Of a stretch of DNA of 14,349 bases, positions 7,254 through 14,349 are shown in pieces. The stretch is taken from NCBI GenBank assembly GCA_009925905.1, contig RFPZ01000031.1:1-14349 (forward strand), in the 5' to 3' direction. Source of the stretch: Candidatus Aquidulcis frankliniae. GTDB lineage: Bacteria; Chloroflexota; Limnocylindria; Limnocylindrales; Limnocylindraceae. A program made the translations under genes and the position numbers. Positions within the stretch are counted from its first letter, which is position 1. Each line of letters begins with the position of its first letter. The notes beneath the pieces are model-generated. The model ran no database searches, had not been told where the DNA came from, and was given only the letters and a program-made list of their open reading frames with translations.

Positions 7254-8756
7254 CTACGGAGCGGTGCTTTCAGGCGCGCTTGGTGGAACCTCGGGGCTCA
7301 CACTTGGCACCTCTGATGGGCTGGGCGATGGTGACGCCACGACAGGGAAAGCACTCGCGATTACGCTTCGAATCTTAGCGATGGTCGCCGCAGTTAGATA
7401 CGCCGGATAGGCGCTTGGCGCGAAGCGGTAGAGGCGGACCTGCGCCGTTGCAGCTCGAGAGAACAGGTCAACAAGATTCGGTAGGGAGGTGCGCGGTAGG
7501 TCGGTCCAGACGTACCCCTTCGCCGCAGCCGCCAGTGCAGGCGCGTTCAGGATCGTTGCCGCGCCAAGTTGATCGCGGATCGCCAGGAGCAGCGCCTGCT
7601 GTCGACGCATTCTTCCGTAGTCAGAGTCTTGGTGGCGGCTTCGTGCGTAGGCGAGCGCGAGTCGACCATTGAAGTGCTGCAACCCGGAGTCAATGCGCAG
7701 TTGGATTGAGCCGAGCACCGGGTCTGGGTAGTTCGTGTCGTAAATCGGCTCCGTCACGTTCATGTCAATCCCACCCATGGCGTCAACAACCTTGATCACG
7801 CCCCAGAGGTCGGCAACGAGCACAGCGTCAATCGGTCGCTGTGCTAGCTCCGAGATGGTGGCGCGCACCGCCGCGATTCCCGAGACACTCCCGTCGCCAG
7901 GCCAGAGCTGCGGGTAGTAGAAGGTGGCGTCGGTGTACACCTCATTGAGGAGCTTTGTGAAGCAGCCGCATGGGCTAGCGTTGCGTGCGGCGCCAGGTGG
8001 GAGTGGCACATTCACCATGTTGCGCGGAAAGCCAAACATTGCCACTCGTCCAGTGGCGACATCAACCTCGACGAGCAGCATCACATCCATGCGGCGACTC
8101 CATCGGTCGTTTCCGGCGTCGGAGCCGAGCAGTAGCAGATCGAACTTACCGTCATCACCCCATGGGATCTCACCAGGTCGCGCCCATGGCGTAGTGACGG
8201 TGAGGGAGGGGAGCGTGCCGGTGCCGTCGCCACGGCCGATAGAAGGTCCAGGACTTACTTCAGTGGAAGCATCAGGCGAAGCGCTACCCGCGGCAGATCC
8301 ACTCGCATTCGGTGCGGGGCTGGGCGACGTCTCTGCAAACGTCTCATTGAGTAGTTCATCAAATGCAATGAGCGATCTGCCGACGGCGAGGTGCGGGGCT
8401 GCGACGAGGAGCAGCGTTGCGATGGCAACTAGCACGCGATCACGACGTAGCAGCTGTGCGCCGCGTAGTAGGTGCGCAAGGGCACTAAGTCGCCACGCGA
8501 CGAGCAGGAGGTTCAACGCTCCAAGGAGCGCGAGTGACCCAGGCGTGACGAGGAGTATGAGCAGCTGTGTCGTTCCACCAACGAGCACGAGGAGCAGCGT
8601 CGCGCCGGCAAGTGTGAGCACAGGTGTCAGAAAGAGCGCGGCATGGCGGCGATCACCAAGGGTGAGATGCCCAAGGCCGGGGAGCAGTGCGGTGAGTAGC
8701 GTGGCACGAAGATTCGCTGGCGCGATGGGAGCAGGTTGGGTCTTGGCGGGCCTCAT
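7254..8756 (-). CDS. LytR-CpsA-Psr (LCP) family protein with multi-helix N-terminus
   Basis: This is a 500-residue membrane-anchored protein. About four hydrophobic segments lie within residues 15-125, then a Ser/Pro/Ala-rich linker (about 140-195), the LCP domain (about 203-395) and a Pro/Ser-rich tail. LCP landmarks are LLLLGSD (207-213), R-M-D at 222-224, F-P-R-N at 243-246 (family usually P-R-D), AMGGIDMNV, and A-R-S-R-H-Q-D-S-D-Y-G-R with R-R-Q at 371-386, which holds the phosphate-binding arginines and acidic residues. LCP enzymes attach undecaprenyl-linked glycopolymers to peptidoglycan or other acceptors outside the membrane; the exact polymer is unknown. Start ATG 8756 is preferred over ATG 8774 because GGAGG lies eight bases before it. 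It is the last gene of the minus-strand operon, 42 bases after thyX. Confidence 0.88.
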   Translation of the reverse strand: MRPAKTQPAPIAPANLRATLLTALLPGLGHLTLGDRRHAALFLTPVLTLAGATLLLVLVGGTTQLLILLVTPGSLALLGALNLLLVAWRLSALAHLLRGAQLLRRDRVLVAIATLLLVAAPHLAVGRSLIAFDELLNETFAETSPSPAPNASGSAAGSASPDASTEVSPGPSIGRGDGTGTLPSLTVTTPWARPGEIPWGDDGKFDLLLLGSDAGNDRWSRRMDVMLLVEVDVATGRVAMFGFPRNMVNVPLPPGAARNASPCGCFTKLLNEVYTDATFYYPQLWPGDGSVSGIAAVRATISELAQRPIDAVLVADLWGVIKVVDAMGGIDMNVTEPIYDTNYPDPVLGSIQLRIDSGLQHFNGRLALAYARSRHQDSDYGRMRRQQALLLAIRDQLGAATILNAPALAAAAKGYVWTDLPRTSLPNLVDLFSRAATAQVRLYRFAPSAYPAYLTAATIAKIRSVIASAFPVVASPSPSPSEVPSVSPEVPPSAPESTAP

Positions 8757-8763
8757 TGCCCCA

Positions 8764-8781
8764 TCCTCCCCCATCTCGGGG
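8764..8781 (-). promoter_or_regulatory. LCP ribosome-binding site overlapped by a small hairpin
   Basis: On the minus strand GGGGGAGG (8772 to about 8765) is the Shine-Dalgarno for ATG 8756. Its first four G residues can pair with CCCC (8781-8778) across a 5-base loop, so the site may be partly masked. Confidence 0.35.
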
Positions 8782-8798
8782 TCGGGCGGGGATTTTGC

Positions 8799-9644
8799 CT
8801 ACTCGGCGACGGGGAGTGCGCGACCCTTCGCCTTCGCCTCAGCAGCCTTCGCCGCCCATGCGCCGAGGACCTCATCCTTGTGCGGTCGAATTGGGCAGTG
8901 GCCATCTTTGTTGCCGGACTCGTCGCAGTAGCCAAGCGGCACGCACTTCGGGGCAAGGAAGCTGCCCAGGAACGGGCTCACTGCAAACACCTCGTGCCGA
9001 ATGAGCTGGAAGAGTCGGCGGATCTCCCACTGCGCCATGGTGCAGAGGCGCAAACCCGACATGTGGATGAGGGCGCGCAGATTGACGGTCATGATCAGGT
9101 TTGTGCGCGTGGCGTTCGGGAAGACGAAGCGCGCATCCTCGGCGGGAATCCCCGCGGCGACGAGATCGCCGTAGAGGCCGAGAGCACCCTGCGTCGCCTC
9201 TTCGAATCGGGCGCGGACCGTGTCATCAGCCTCGGCGACAGAGCCAGGAAGCATTGTTGCCGCTTTCTTGAAGGTCACATAGCGCTGTGATTGCTGGTCG
9301 AACGCCACGCCGGCACGGTGGCGAACTAACTGATGACTGAGCGTACGGGTGACGCCCGTAATGGCGAAGGTGAAGACGATGTGCTCAATCGTGCTGCCAT
9401 GGCCGGACTCAATGACGCGGCTGACCAGTTCACGCTGCTTGGCTGGGTCAATCTCACCCGCCTCAGCGCGGCGATAGATCTCCTCTGGCGGCAGCTCGGA
9501 GTAGCAGGTGCGGCAGGCCGTGTAGATGATCGGCACATAGGAGCGCTCGACGATCTCGCGATCCGGAAAGAGCATCGTCGCCTTCATCCCAAGGTCGTGG
9601 CGACCAGGGTTCTTCGGAATCCCGCTCTTCTGCGTCTCCGCCAT
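8799..9644 (-). CDS. thyX: FAD-dependent thymidylate synthase ThyX
   Basis: This 281-residue flavoenzyme makes dTMP from dUMP using methylene-THF and NAD(P)H, leaving THF rather than DHF. Supporting segments are YTACRTCYS (41-49), S-G-H-G-S-T-I-E-H (80-88) and the core HQLVRHRAGVAFDQQSQRY (104-122), the ThyX motif region. Others are the F-V-F-P-N-A-T-R-T-N segment, NLRALIHMSGLRLCTMAQWEIR and a C-terminal Cys-containing extension (K-C-V-P-L-G-Y-C and H-C-P) seen in many ThyX proteins. The motif here has eight residues between RHR and the second Ser and no Ser at the RHRxxS position, a departure from the classical RHRx7S. The ATG follows the zinc-ribbon stop directly (TAA then ATG), so translation is probably coupled. 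The length is slightly above the usual 220-260. Confidence 0.95.
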   Translation of the reverse strand: MAETQKSGIPKNPGRHDLGMKATMLFPDREIVERSYVPIIYTACRTCYSELPPEEIYRRAEAGEIDPAKQRELVSRVIESGHGSTIEHIVFTFAITGVTRTLSHQLVRHRAGVAFDQQSQRYVTFKKAATMLPGSVAEADDTVRARFEEATQGALGLYGDLVAAGIPAEDARFVFPNATRTNLIMTVNLRALIHMSGLRLCTMAQWEIRRLFQLIRHEVFAVSPFLGSFLAPKCVPLGYCDESGNKDGHCPIRPHKDEVLGAWAAKAAEAKAKGRALPVAE

Positions 9645-9839
9645 TTAGTAGTAGTCCGAACAGGAGAGGAAGTAGCCACACTCGCAGATCATCTTGCATT
9701 TGCGATCGATCATCTGTGCGCCGCAGTTGGCGCAGCAGGTCATCACCAGGCCTGGATCAACGTCGGTCAGCGTTGTTGGCGCGACCGATGCCGGCGCGCT
9801 CTCATCGCTTGTGGGGGCCGGCGCAGATTGGTTCAACAT
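9645..9839 (-). CDS. small zinc-ribbon protein (hypothetical)
   Basis: This 64-residue protein has a Ser/Ala/Pro-rich first half and a compact Cys-rich second half. The Cys residues are C35, C36, C39, C48, C52, C54 and C60, with the ending C-G-Y-F-L-S-C-S-D-Y-Y. C36-x2-C39 plus two of the later Cys could bind one Zn2+. Similar short proteins ending C-G-Y-x-x-S-C-S-D occur in several phyla without known function. ATG 9839 was chosen because AGGA, overlapping the end of the LOG gene, lies eight bases before it and the gene starts ten bases after the LOG stop. A longer frame upstream to 10031 would overlap the LOG gene and gives low-complexity sequence. The stop is directly followed by the thyX ATG, the tightest link possible. 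Any role in the thyX pathway is inference. Confidence 0.75.
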   Translation of the reverse strand: MLNQSAPAPTSDESAPASVAPTTLTDVDPGLVMTCCANCGAQMIDRKCKMICECGYFLSCSDYY

Positions 9840-9849
9840 CTGCACGATC

Positions 9850-10449
9850 CTACCGCTCCGCGGGGGAGGCTGCGCCGCGCGACGCCTCCCAGGGAGCCCC
9901 AATTCCGATCCGTGCTCCCATGAGGAGGCGCGCCTCAGCGAGCACCATGCTGGCAGGTGTGCCACTCGGTAGCACGTGCACGATCTCGAGGTCGGCGGGG
10001 CCAACGACGAGGCGGCGTCGGACGAGATCAATCAGCTCTACCCAGGCATCGCCAACGAGCAGTAGTGGTCGCGCGTCACTAACCTGCAGCAGATTCCAGG
10101 CGACGGCGATCTCGGCGAGGGTGCCAATCCCGCCGTCAAGGCCAATGAGGAGGTCGGCCTCTGCGAAGAGTCGCAACCGGTCAAAGAGATCGGCGGAGTC
10201 AACGCGGCGCGTCACTGCCTCGTTGGCGGCGAGACCGTCCCACGAAGTCACCGTGTACCCAAGCACCTCACCTCCCTTTGATCGGGCACCTCGTGAGGCT
10301 GCGCCCATGATCCCCTCATACCCGCCAGTGGCTACCGTGTATCCAGCTTCCGCAAGCGCTGCGCCCAGTTCAAACGCCGCAACCCACCGGGGGTCACTCT
10401 GCGGTAAACGGGCAGAGCCGTAGACGCCCACGATGAGGCGCTCAGTCAT
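9850..10449 (-). CDS. LOG/lysine-decarboxylase-like Rossmann-fold protein
   Basis: This 199-residue protein resembles the TIGR00725/LOG group. The N-terminal strand IVGVYGSAR is followed by T-G-G-Y-E-G-I-M-G-A-A-S-R-G-A (41-55) and G-L-D-G-G-I-G-T-L-A-E (103-113). The last corresponds to the PGGxGTxxE nucleotide-binding motif, with Asp105 in place of Pro. Family members with full motifs are nucleoside 5'-monophosphate phosphoribohydrolases; others may only bind nucleotides, so the activity is unproven here. Its ATG overlaps the end of the upstream hydrolase by eight bases (ATGACTGA), implying coupled translation. The last ~20 residues are low-complexity and outside the fold. Confidence 0.8.
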   Translation of the reverse strand: MTERLIVGVYGSARLPQSDPRWVAAFELGAALAEAGYTVATGGYEGIMGAASRGARSKGGEVLGYTVTSWDGLAANEAVTRRVDSADLFDRLRLFAEADLLIGLDGGIGTLAEIAVAWNLLQVSDARPLLLVGDAWVELIDLVRRRLVVGPADLEIVHVLPSGTPASMVLAEARLLMGARIGIGAPWEASRGAASPAER

Positions 10450-11980
10450 TGCAGCGCGTCTCCTCGGGTGGCAGCGTGCCGCTCACGAGGAAGGTGATCA
10501 CCGCATCGTCGATGCACGCACTCTTCCCACCTACGCCCGTGTGGCCCTCGCCGACGTAGGTCAGCAGGTGACCACTCTCGAGCAGGTCGGCCATGCGTTG
10601 CGACCACGCGTATGGCGTCGCAGGATCCCCAGTTGTTCCCACCACCAAGATTGGCGCGGCGCCAGCTCCATTGACCAGCGCCGGTAGCGGGTCGGCACTC
10701 TTGTATGGCCACACGCCACAGAGCAGTCCTGAAGCGGCTTGCCCGGCGGCAAAATCGGGTGCCTTGCTGACGAATTTTTCATAGATCGCCTTGTAGCGAG
10801 CAATCGAGGGGGTGGTCGGCGCGTCGATGCAGCTGATCGCGGGGAAGGCCTCCATGATGTTGGACTTATACGTGCCGTCCTCTGCACGATCAAGGTACGC
10901 ATCTGCGAGGAGGCTCAGGAGATACCCGTCGCCCTCGCTCGCGCCCGCGAGCCCTTGTACGGCGTAGTCCCAGTAGTCACGGTTGTACAACGTCATCACG
11001 ACGCCGGTCCAGGCAATGGCAGAGTTCAGCTTGCGGCCATCCTCAAGTTCAATCGGCTGATCATCGAGGCTGTTCATCAGTTTGTCGAAGGCGGCGCGTG
11101 AGTTGCCACCGCCGAAAGGGCAGGCGGTATCTGCATCGCACCAGGCGAAGAGCCGATTGAGGGCACCTTGGATGGAGACTCCCTGTTCGCCGTATTCGGA
11201 CTCATCAGTTGGCGCCATATCGACAGCACCGTCAAGAATCATGTGTCCGGTTGCGGTAGGGAAGAGGGTTGCGTAGACCGCGCCGAGGGCGGTGCCATAA
11301 CTGAATCCAAGGTAATCGAGCTTCGCGACGCCAAGGCCAACGCGAATGCTCTCCATATCGCGTGCCGAGGCCGTGGTGCCGATGTAGGCGAGCATCTCGC
11401 CGGTGCCCGCCTTGCACTTGTCAGCGAACCACTGCGCATCGTTGAGCGCTGCAGTCCAGTCGGTTGCCGTTGGTCGCGATGGAATGCCGGGCGTCGCCGC
11501 CCAATCATCCATCTCAATGTCGGTGAGGCACTCAACCGGGGCGCTGCGATTAACACCGCGGGGATCCCACGAAACAAGGTCGAAGCGATTGCCGATTTCG
11601 GCCGGGACGACACCACGTCCCGACTCGGCAAGGATGTTGATCCCCGATGCGCCAGGGCCGCCAAAGTTCAAGAGGAGCGGGCCGACTTTATTCGCTTGGT
11701 CGGCGGCGGGGAGGAGGGCGAGAGCCAGATCTATCGTCGGCCCATCTGGCGTGAGGTAGTCGCGTGGCACGGTGATCGTGGCGCAGAGAAGTTCTGGGTT
11801 GCCACCAGTGACCGGGTCGGTGACCGGGCAGCTCTGCCAATCAATTGTGCCGCTCGGGATGAACGTGGCGGTTGGGCTTGGTGACTCACTGACAAGTTCG
11901 TCGCATGCGCCAGTCGCCAGCGCGACGGCAAGGAGCGTGACGATCGCGAGACGGGCGCGGTTCCCTGTGGCTCTGCGCAT
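10442..11980 (-). CDS. secreted or lipoprotein alpha/beta hydrolase, TAP-like peptidase family
   Basis: This 512-residue protein has an N-terminal signal (R/K-rich start, hydrophobic 11-23) ending L-A-T-G-A-C, with C26 a possible lipidation site, although Thr at -3 is a weak lipobox. Mature protein features are the oxyanion segment N-F-G-G-P-G-A-S-G (105-113), W-D-P-R-G near 138-142, nucleophile Ser227 in GFSYG, Asp452 in GTTGDPATP and His480 in GEGHTG. Several Cys could form disulfides in an exported protein. It resembles Streptomyces SlpD/SlpE and tripeptidyl aminopeptidases, which release peptides from N-termini; the substrate here is unknown. The start is set by AGAGGAGG, six bases before ATG 11980. 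It is the first gene of the minus-strand operon leading to thyX and the LCP gene. Confidence 0.9.
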   Translation of the reverse strand: MRRATGNRARLAIVTLLAVALATGACDELVSESPSPTATFIPSGTIDWQSCPVTDPVTGGNPELLCATITVPRDYLTPDGPTIDLALALLPAADQANKVGPLLLNFGGPGASGINILAESGRGVVPAEIGNRFDLVSWDPRGVNRSAPVECLTDIEMDDWAATPGIPSRPTATDWTAALNDAQWFADKCKAGTGEMLAYIGTTASARDMESIRVGLGVAKLDYLGFSYGTALGAVYATLFPTATGHMILDGAVDMAPTDESEYGEQGVSIQGALNRLFAWCDADTACPFGGGNSRAAFDKLMNSLDDQPIELEDGRKLNSAIAWTGVVMTLYNRDYWDYAVQGLAGASEGDGYLLSLLADAYLDRAEDGTYKSNIMEAFPAISCIDAPTTPSIARYKAIYEKFVSKAPDFAAGQAASGLLCGVWPYKSADPLPALVNGAGAAPILVVGTTGDPATPYAWSQRMADLLESGHLLTYVGEGHTGVGGKSACIDDAVITFLVSGTLPPEETRCND

Positions 11981-11986
11981 CCGTGG

Positions 11987-11994
11987 CCTCCTCT
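11987..11994 (-). promoter_or_regulatory. ribosome-binding site of the hydrolase gene
   Basis: AGAGGAGG on the minus strand, six bases before ATG 11980, is a strong Shine-Dalgarno. It supports a gene start separate from the upstream nrdJ. Confidence 0.65.
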
Positions 11995-12021
11995 TTGCTC
12001 AGTCCTCTTTCTCAGTTGTAG

Positions 12022-12060
12022 CAGAACGCCCCAGCCGCCAGAGGCGACCAGGGCGTTCTG
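12022..12060 (-). terminator. strong hairpin between nrdJ and the hydrolase operon
   Basis: A perfect 10-bp inverted repeat (CAGAACGCCC at 12022-12031, GGGCGTTCTG at 12051-12060) encloses a second small helix CGCC/GGCG around an AGA loop. It starts 19 bases after the nrdJ stop on the minus strand. There is no U-run after it, so it may act as a non-classical terminator, an mRNA 3'-end stabiliser or a processing site. The 99-base gap otherwise holds only the hydrolase ribosome-binding site; I saw no convincing promoter. Confidence 0.5.
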
Positions 12061-12079
12061 AACGAGGTTCCGCGTTCGA

Positions 12080-14349
12080 TCAGCTGCAGCCGCTCGTCGT
12101 GCCGCAGGTCATGCACTTGTAGCAGGCTGCGTTGCGCACCATGATCGCGCCGCACTCCATGCACGCTGGTGCATCGGACTGGTTCTGGAAGCCGAGGCCA
12201 GCGGTTGCAAGCACGCCACCCGTCGCCGCAGGTGCGGCAGGAGCAGCTACTGGCGCTGGGGTGCTAATCGCAACAGGAGCCGATATCGACCCCGACGCGC
12301 TACCGCCCTTCCCGCAGGTGCAATTCGGACCGCACGACTCCACCGCACCCACGCGAACCGTGGATGGGAGGGCGCCGAGGACTGGACCACCATCGGTGCG
12401 CTCCTGCAGGCCGAGGATCTCGCGATCGCCAGCCGGTAGGAAGCGGCTTCCGAGGTAACGGAAGACGTAGTCCACGATTGACTTCGCCAGTGGGATCTCG
12501 GCATTGCCGGTGAATCCGCTTGGCTCGAATCGTACGTGGGCGAACTTGTTGACCAGGTCACGGAGTGGCACACCGTACTGCAGTGCCACGCTGACGGAGG
12601 TCGCGAAGCTGTCGACGAGGCCACTCACGGTGGAGCCCTCCTTCGCCATCTTCAAGAAGATCTCACCTGGCTGGCCATCCTCGTAGAGACCAACCGTGAG
12701 GTAACCCTCCTGGCCGGCGATCTCGAAGCGATGGGTGATTGCCGTGCGCTCCTTTGGCAGGCGTCGTCGCGCTGCACCGGCACCAGGCAAGATCGCCGAG
12801 GCGACTTCGGCGATTGCCGCTTCGTCCTTCTTCTTGCTGGTGTTGAGCGGCTGCGAGCGCTTCGAGCCGTCGCGATAGATCGCGATCGCCTTGAGCCCAA
12901 GCTTCCAGCCCTGCAGATAGACGCTCTCGATCTCTTCGGCGGTGGCAGCCTCTGGCATGTTCACCGTCTTGGAGATTGCGCCGGAGAGGAACGGCTGCGC
13001 CGCCGCCATCATGCGCACGTGGCCCATGTAGTGGATGGAGCGCTGGCCGTTCTTCGCCTTGAAGGCGCAGTCAAAGACCGAGAGGTGCTCGTCCTTGAGG
13101 CCGGGTGCACCCTCGATCGTCTCCTGCTCGTCGATGTACTTGAGGATCGCGGCGACCTGCTCAGCGTTGTAGCCGAGCTTGACCAGCGCCTCTGGGACCG
13201 TCTGATTGACGATCTTGAGGAAGCCTTCGCCGACGAGCTTCTTGTACTTGATCAGGGCGATGTCTGGCTCAATGCCGGTCGTGTCGCAGTCCATCATGAA
13301 TGCGATCGTTCCGGTTGGCGCCAAGACTGACACCTGTGCGTTGCGGAAGCCGTGCTTCGTGCCGAGGTCGAGTGCTCGATCCCAGGCATCGGTTGCCGCC
13401 TTCGCCAGATCCTTCGGCAGCGTTGCCGTAGGGATCTTGTACGAGGCGTCACGGTGCTTGCCGATCACGCGAAGGAACGGCTTCTCGTTCTTTTTGTACT
13501 CAAGGAACGGTCCGCCGTGTGCAGCCGCCGTCTCAGCCGACTGTGCGTAGGCCTCGCCGGTCATGATCGAAGTGATCGCGGCTGCGTAGGCTCGGCCCTC
13601 ATCGGAGTCATACGCCAAGCCGCGGCTCATCAAGAGCGCGCCGAGGTTGGCGTAGCCGAGCCCGAGCGGGCGGAAGCGATGGCTGTTCTCATCGATCATC
13701 GGCGTTGGGTACGACGAGTTGTCCACGAGGATCTCCTGCGCGAGCAGGGTAAGCCGCGAGGCGTACTTGAAGGACTCCACGTCGAACTCGCCATCTGGGC
13801 GCACGAACTTCATGAGGTTCAGTGACGCCAAGTTGCAGGCGGTGTCGTTGAGGAACATGTACTCCGAGCACGGATTCGACGCATAGATGCGATCCGTGTT
13901 CGACGACGTGTGCCAGTCATTGATCGCCGTGTCGTACTGGATGCCAGGGTCGCCGCAGACCCACGCAGCCTCCGCCATCTTCCGGAACACTTCGCGTGCC
14001 TTCAGCGTCTCTACTGGCTCGCCGCCAACAACGGCACGTGTCTGCCACGTGCCATCGTTCTCGACTGCCTGCATGAACTCATCGGTGACGCGCACCGAGT
14101 GGTTCCCGTTCTGGAAGAAGATTGAACCGTAGGCCTCACCGGTGAAGCTGGCATCGTAGCCAGCCTCAATGAGGGCCCAGGCCTTCTTCTCTTCGCTGAC
14201 CTTCGAGTCAATGAACTGCTCAATGTCAGGGTGCTGCACATCAAGGATCACCATCTTCGCGGCGCGGCGCGTCTTGCCACCGGACTTCACGACACCAGCG
14301 AAGGCGTCAAAGCCCTTCATGAACGAGACAGGGCCGGAGGCGGTGCCGC
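12080..14349 (-). CDS. nrdJ: adenosylcobalamin-dependent (class II) ribonucleotide reductase, C-terminal part
   Basis: The frame is open to the window edge, reading G-T-A-S-G-P-V-S-F-M-K before the first internal Met, so the N-terminal part (a few hundred residues) lies outside. Visible class II landmarks are S-G-G-K-T-R-R-A-A-K-M, NPCSE (active-site Cys and Glu, about 13870-13856), CNLASLNL, the L-A-P-T-G-T-I phosphate loop and the I-Y-R-D-G-S-K-R-S-Q-P-L segment. A TSCPD-type domain follows (R-F-E-I-A-G-Q-E-G-Y to V-D-Y-V-F-R-Y-L). After an Ala/Pro-rich linker with S-C-G-P-N-C-T-C-G, the protein ends in a six-Cys zinc-ribbon-like tail ending C-G-T-T-S-G-C-S. It reduces ribonucleotides using coenzyme B12 without oxygen dependence. 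The C-terminal Cys pairs probably reduce the active-site disulfide. No frameshift was seen in the visible part. Confidence 0.95.
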   Translation of the reverse strand, partial: GTASGPVSFMKGFDAFAGVVKSGGKTRRAAKMVILDVQHPDIEQFIDSKVSEEKKAWALIEAGYDASFTGEAYGSIFFQNGNHSVRVTDEFMQAVENDGTWQTRAVVGGEPVETLKAREVFRKMAEAAWVCGDPGIQYDTAINDWHTSSNTDRIYASNPCSEYMFLNDTACNLASLNLMKFVRPDGEFDVESFKYASRLTLLAQEILVDNSSYPTPMIDENSHRFRPLGLGYANLGALLMSRGLAYDSDEGRAYAAAITSIMTGEAYAQSAETAAAHGGPFLEYKKNEKPFLRVIGKHRDASYKIPTATLPKDLAKAATDAWDRALDLGTKHGFRNAQVSVLAPTGTIAFMMDCDTTGIEPDIALIKYKKLVGEGFLKIVNQTVPEALVKLGYNAEQVAAILKYIDEQETIEGAPGLKDEHLSVFDCAFKAKNGQRSIHYMGHVRMMAAAQPFLSGAISKTVNMPEAATAEEIESVYLQGWKLGLKAIAIYRDGSKRSQPLNTSKKKDEAAIAEVASAILPGAGAARRRLPKERTAITHRFEIAGQEGYLTVGLYEDGQPGEIFLKMAKEGSTVSGLVDSFATSVSVALQYGVPLRDLVNKFAHVRFEPSGFTGNAEIPLAKSIVDYVFRYLGSRFLPAGDREILGLQERTDGGPVLGALPSTVRVGAVESCGPNCTCGKGGSASGSISAPVAISTPAPVAAPAAPAATGGVLATAGLGFQNQSDAPACMECGAIMVRNAACYKCMTCGTTSGCS

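Noticed and set aside
7924..8931. 335-codon plus-strand frame opposite the LCP gene
   Set aside because: It is Ser/Arg/Pro-rich low-complexity sequence typical of an antisense shadow and overlaps two well-supported genes.
12536..13330. Long plus-strand open frame opposite nrdJ
   Set aside because: It mirrors the codon structure of nrdJ in GC-rich DNA, and its translation shows no recognisable domain.
1..14349. CRISPR arrays, insertion sequences, prophage or attachment sites
   Set aside because: No direct-repeat arrays, transposase, integrase or terminal inverted repeats were seen; the gene content looks like ordinary chromosome.

Overview
The window is GC-rich, densely coded bacterial DNA with short intergenic gaps and many overlapping or abutting genes. 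The mix of genes is a carotenoid crtI/crtB pair, an IclR regulator joined to acetyl-CoA synthetase, FAD-dependent ThyX, a B12-type (class II) ribonucleotide reductase and a multi-helix LytR-CpsA-Psr protein. It suggests a streamlined free-living bacterium, possibly Chloroflexota (Limnocylindria-like) or an actinobacterium. This placement is inference from gene content only, and no rRNA or other taxonomic marker is present.

Layout. (1) 1-1466, plus strand: the end of an EamA/DMT transporter, followed after one base by a GDT1/TMEM165-type cation transporter. (2) 1463-3775, minus strand: phytoene desaturase crtI, then phytoene/squalene synthase crtB. crtI is broken: its N- and C-terminal parts lie in different frames and an internal stretch of roughly 45-60 residues is missing, so it is either a pseudogene or an assembly error. 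(3) 3776-3928: a divergent control region with a plausible sigma70-type promoter whose -10 box lies inside a perfect 17-bp palindrome, just before the iclR ribosome-binding site. (4) 3929-6840, plus strand: iclR and acs, coupled by a 1-base TAGTG overlap. (5) 6841-7253: a 413-base gap between convergent genes. It holds no convincing protein gene but has several plus-strand hairpins, three capped by GCAA (GNRA) tetraloops. I regard it as a candidate undescribed structured RNA. (6) 7254-11980, minus strand: an apparent operon read as secreted TAP-like hydrolase, LOG-like protein, 64-aa zinc-ribbon protein, thyX and LCP protein. (7) 12022-12060: a strong hairpin between nrdJ and that operon. (8) 12080-14349, minus strand: the C-terminal part of class II ribonucleotide reductase, running off the window edge.

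How the genes work together. IclR and Acs form an acetate-activation module in which the regulator probably controls its own operon. ThyX and NrdJ both supply DNA precursors: dTMP made without DHFR recycling, and dNTPs made with a cobalamin cofactor. The hydrolase and LCP protein act outside or at the membrane, and their operon partners LOG and the zinc ribbon have no firm role. The best candidate for something new is the structured region at about 6906-7225. The broken crtI and the promoter/operator palindrome are the next most useful leads.
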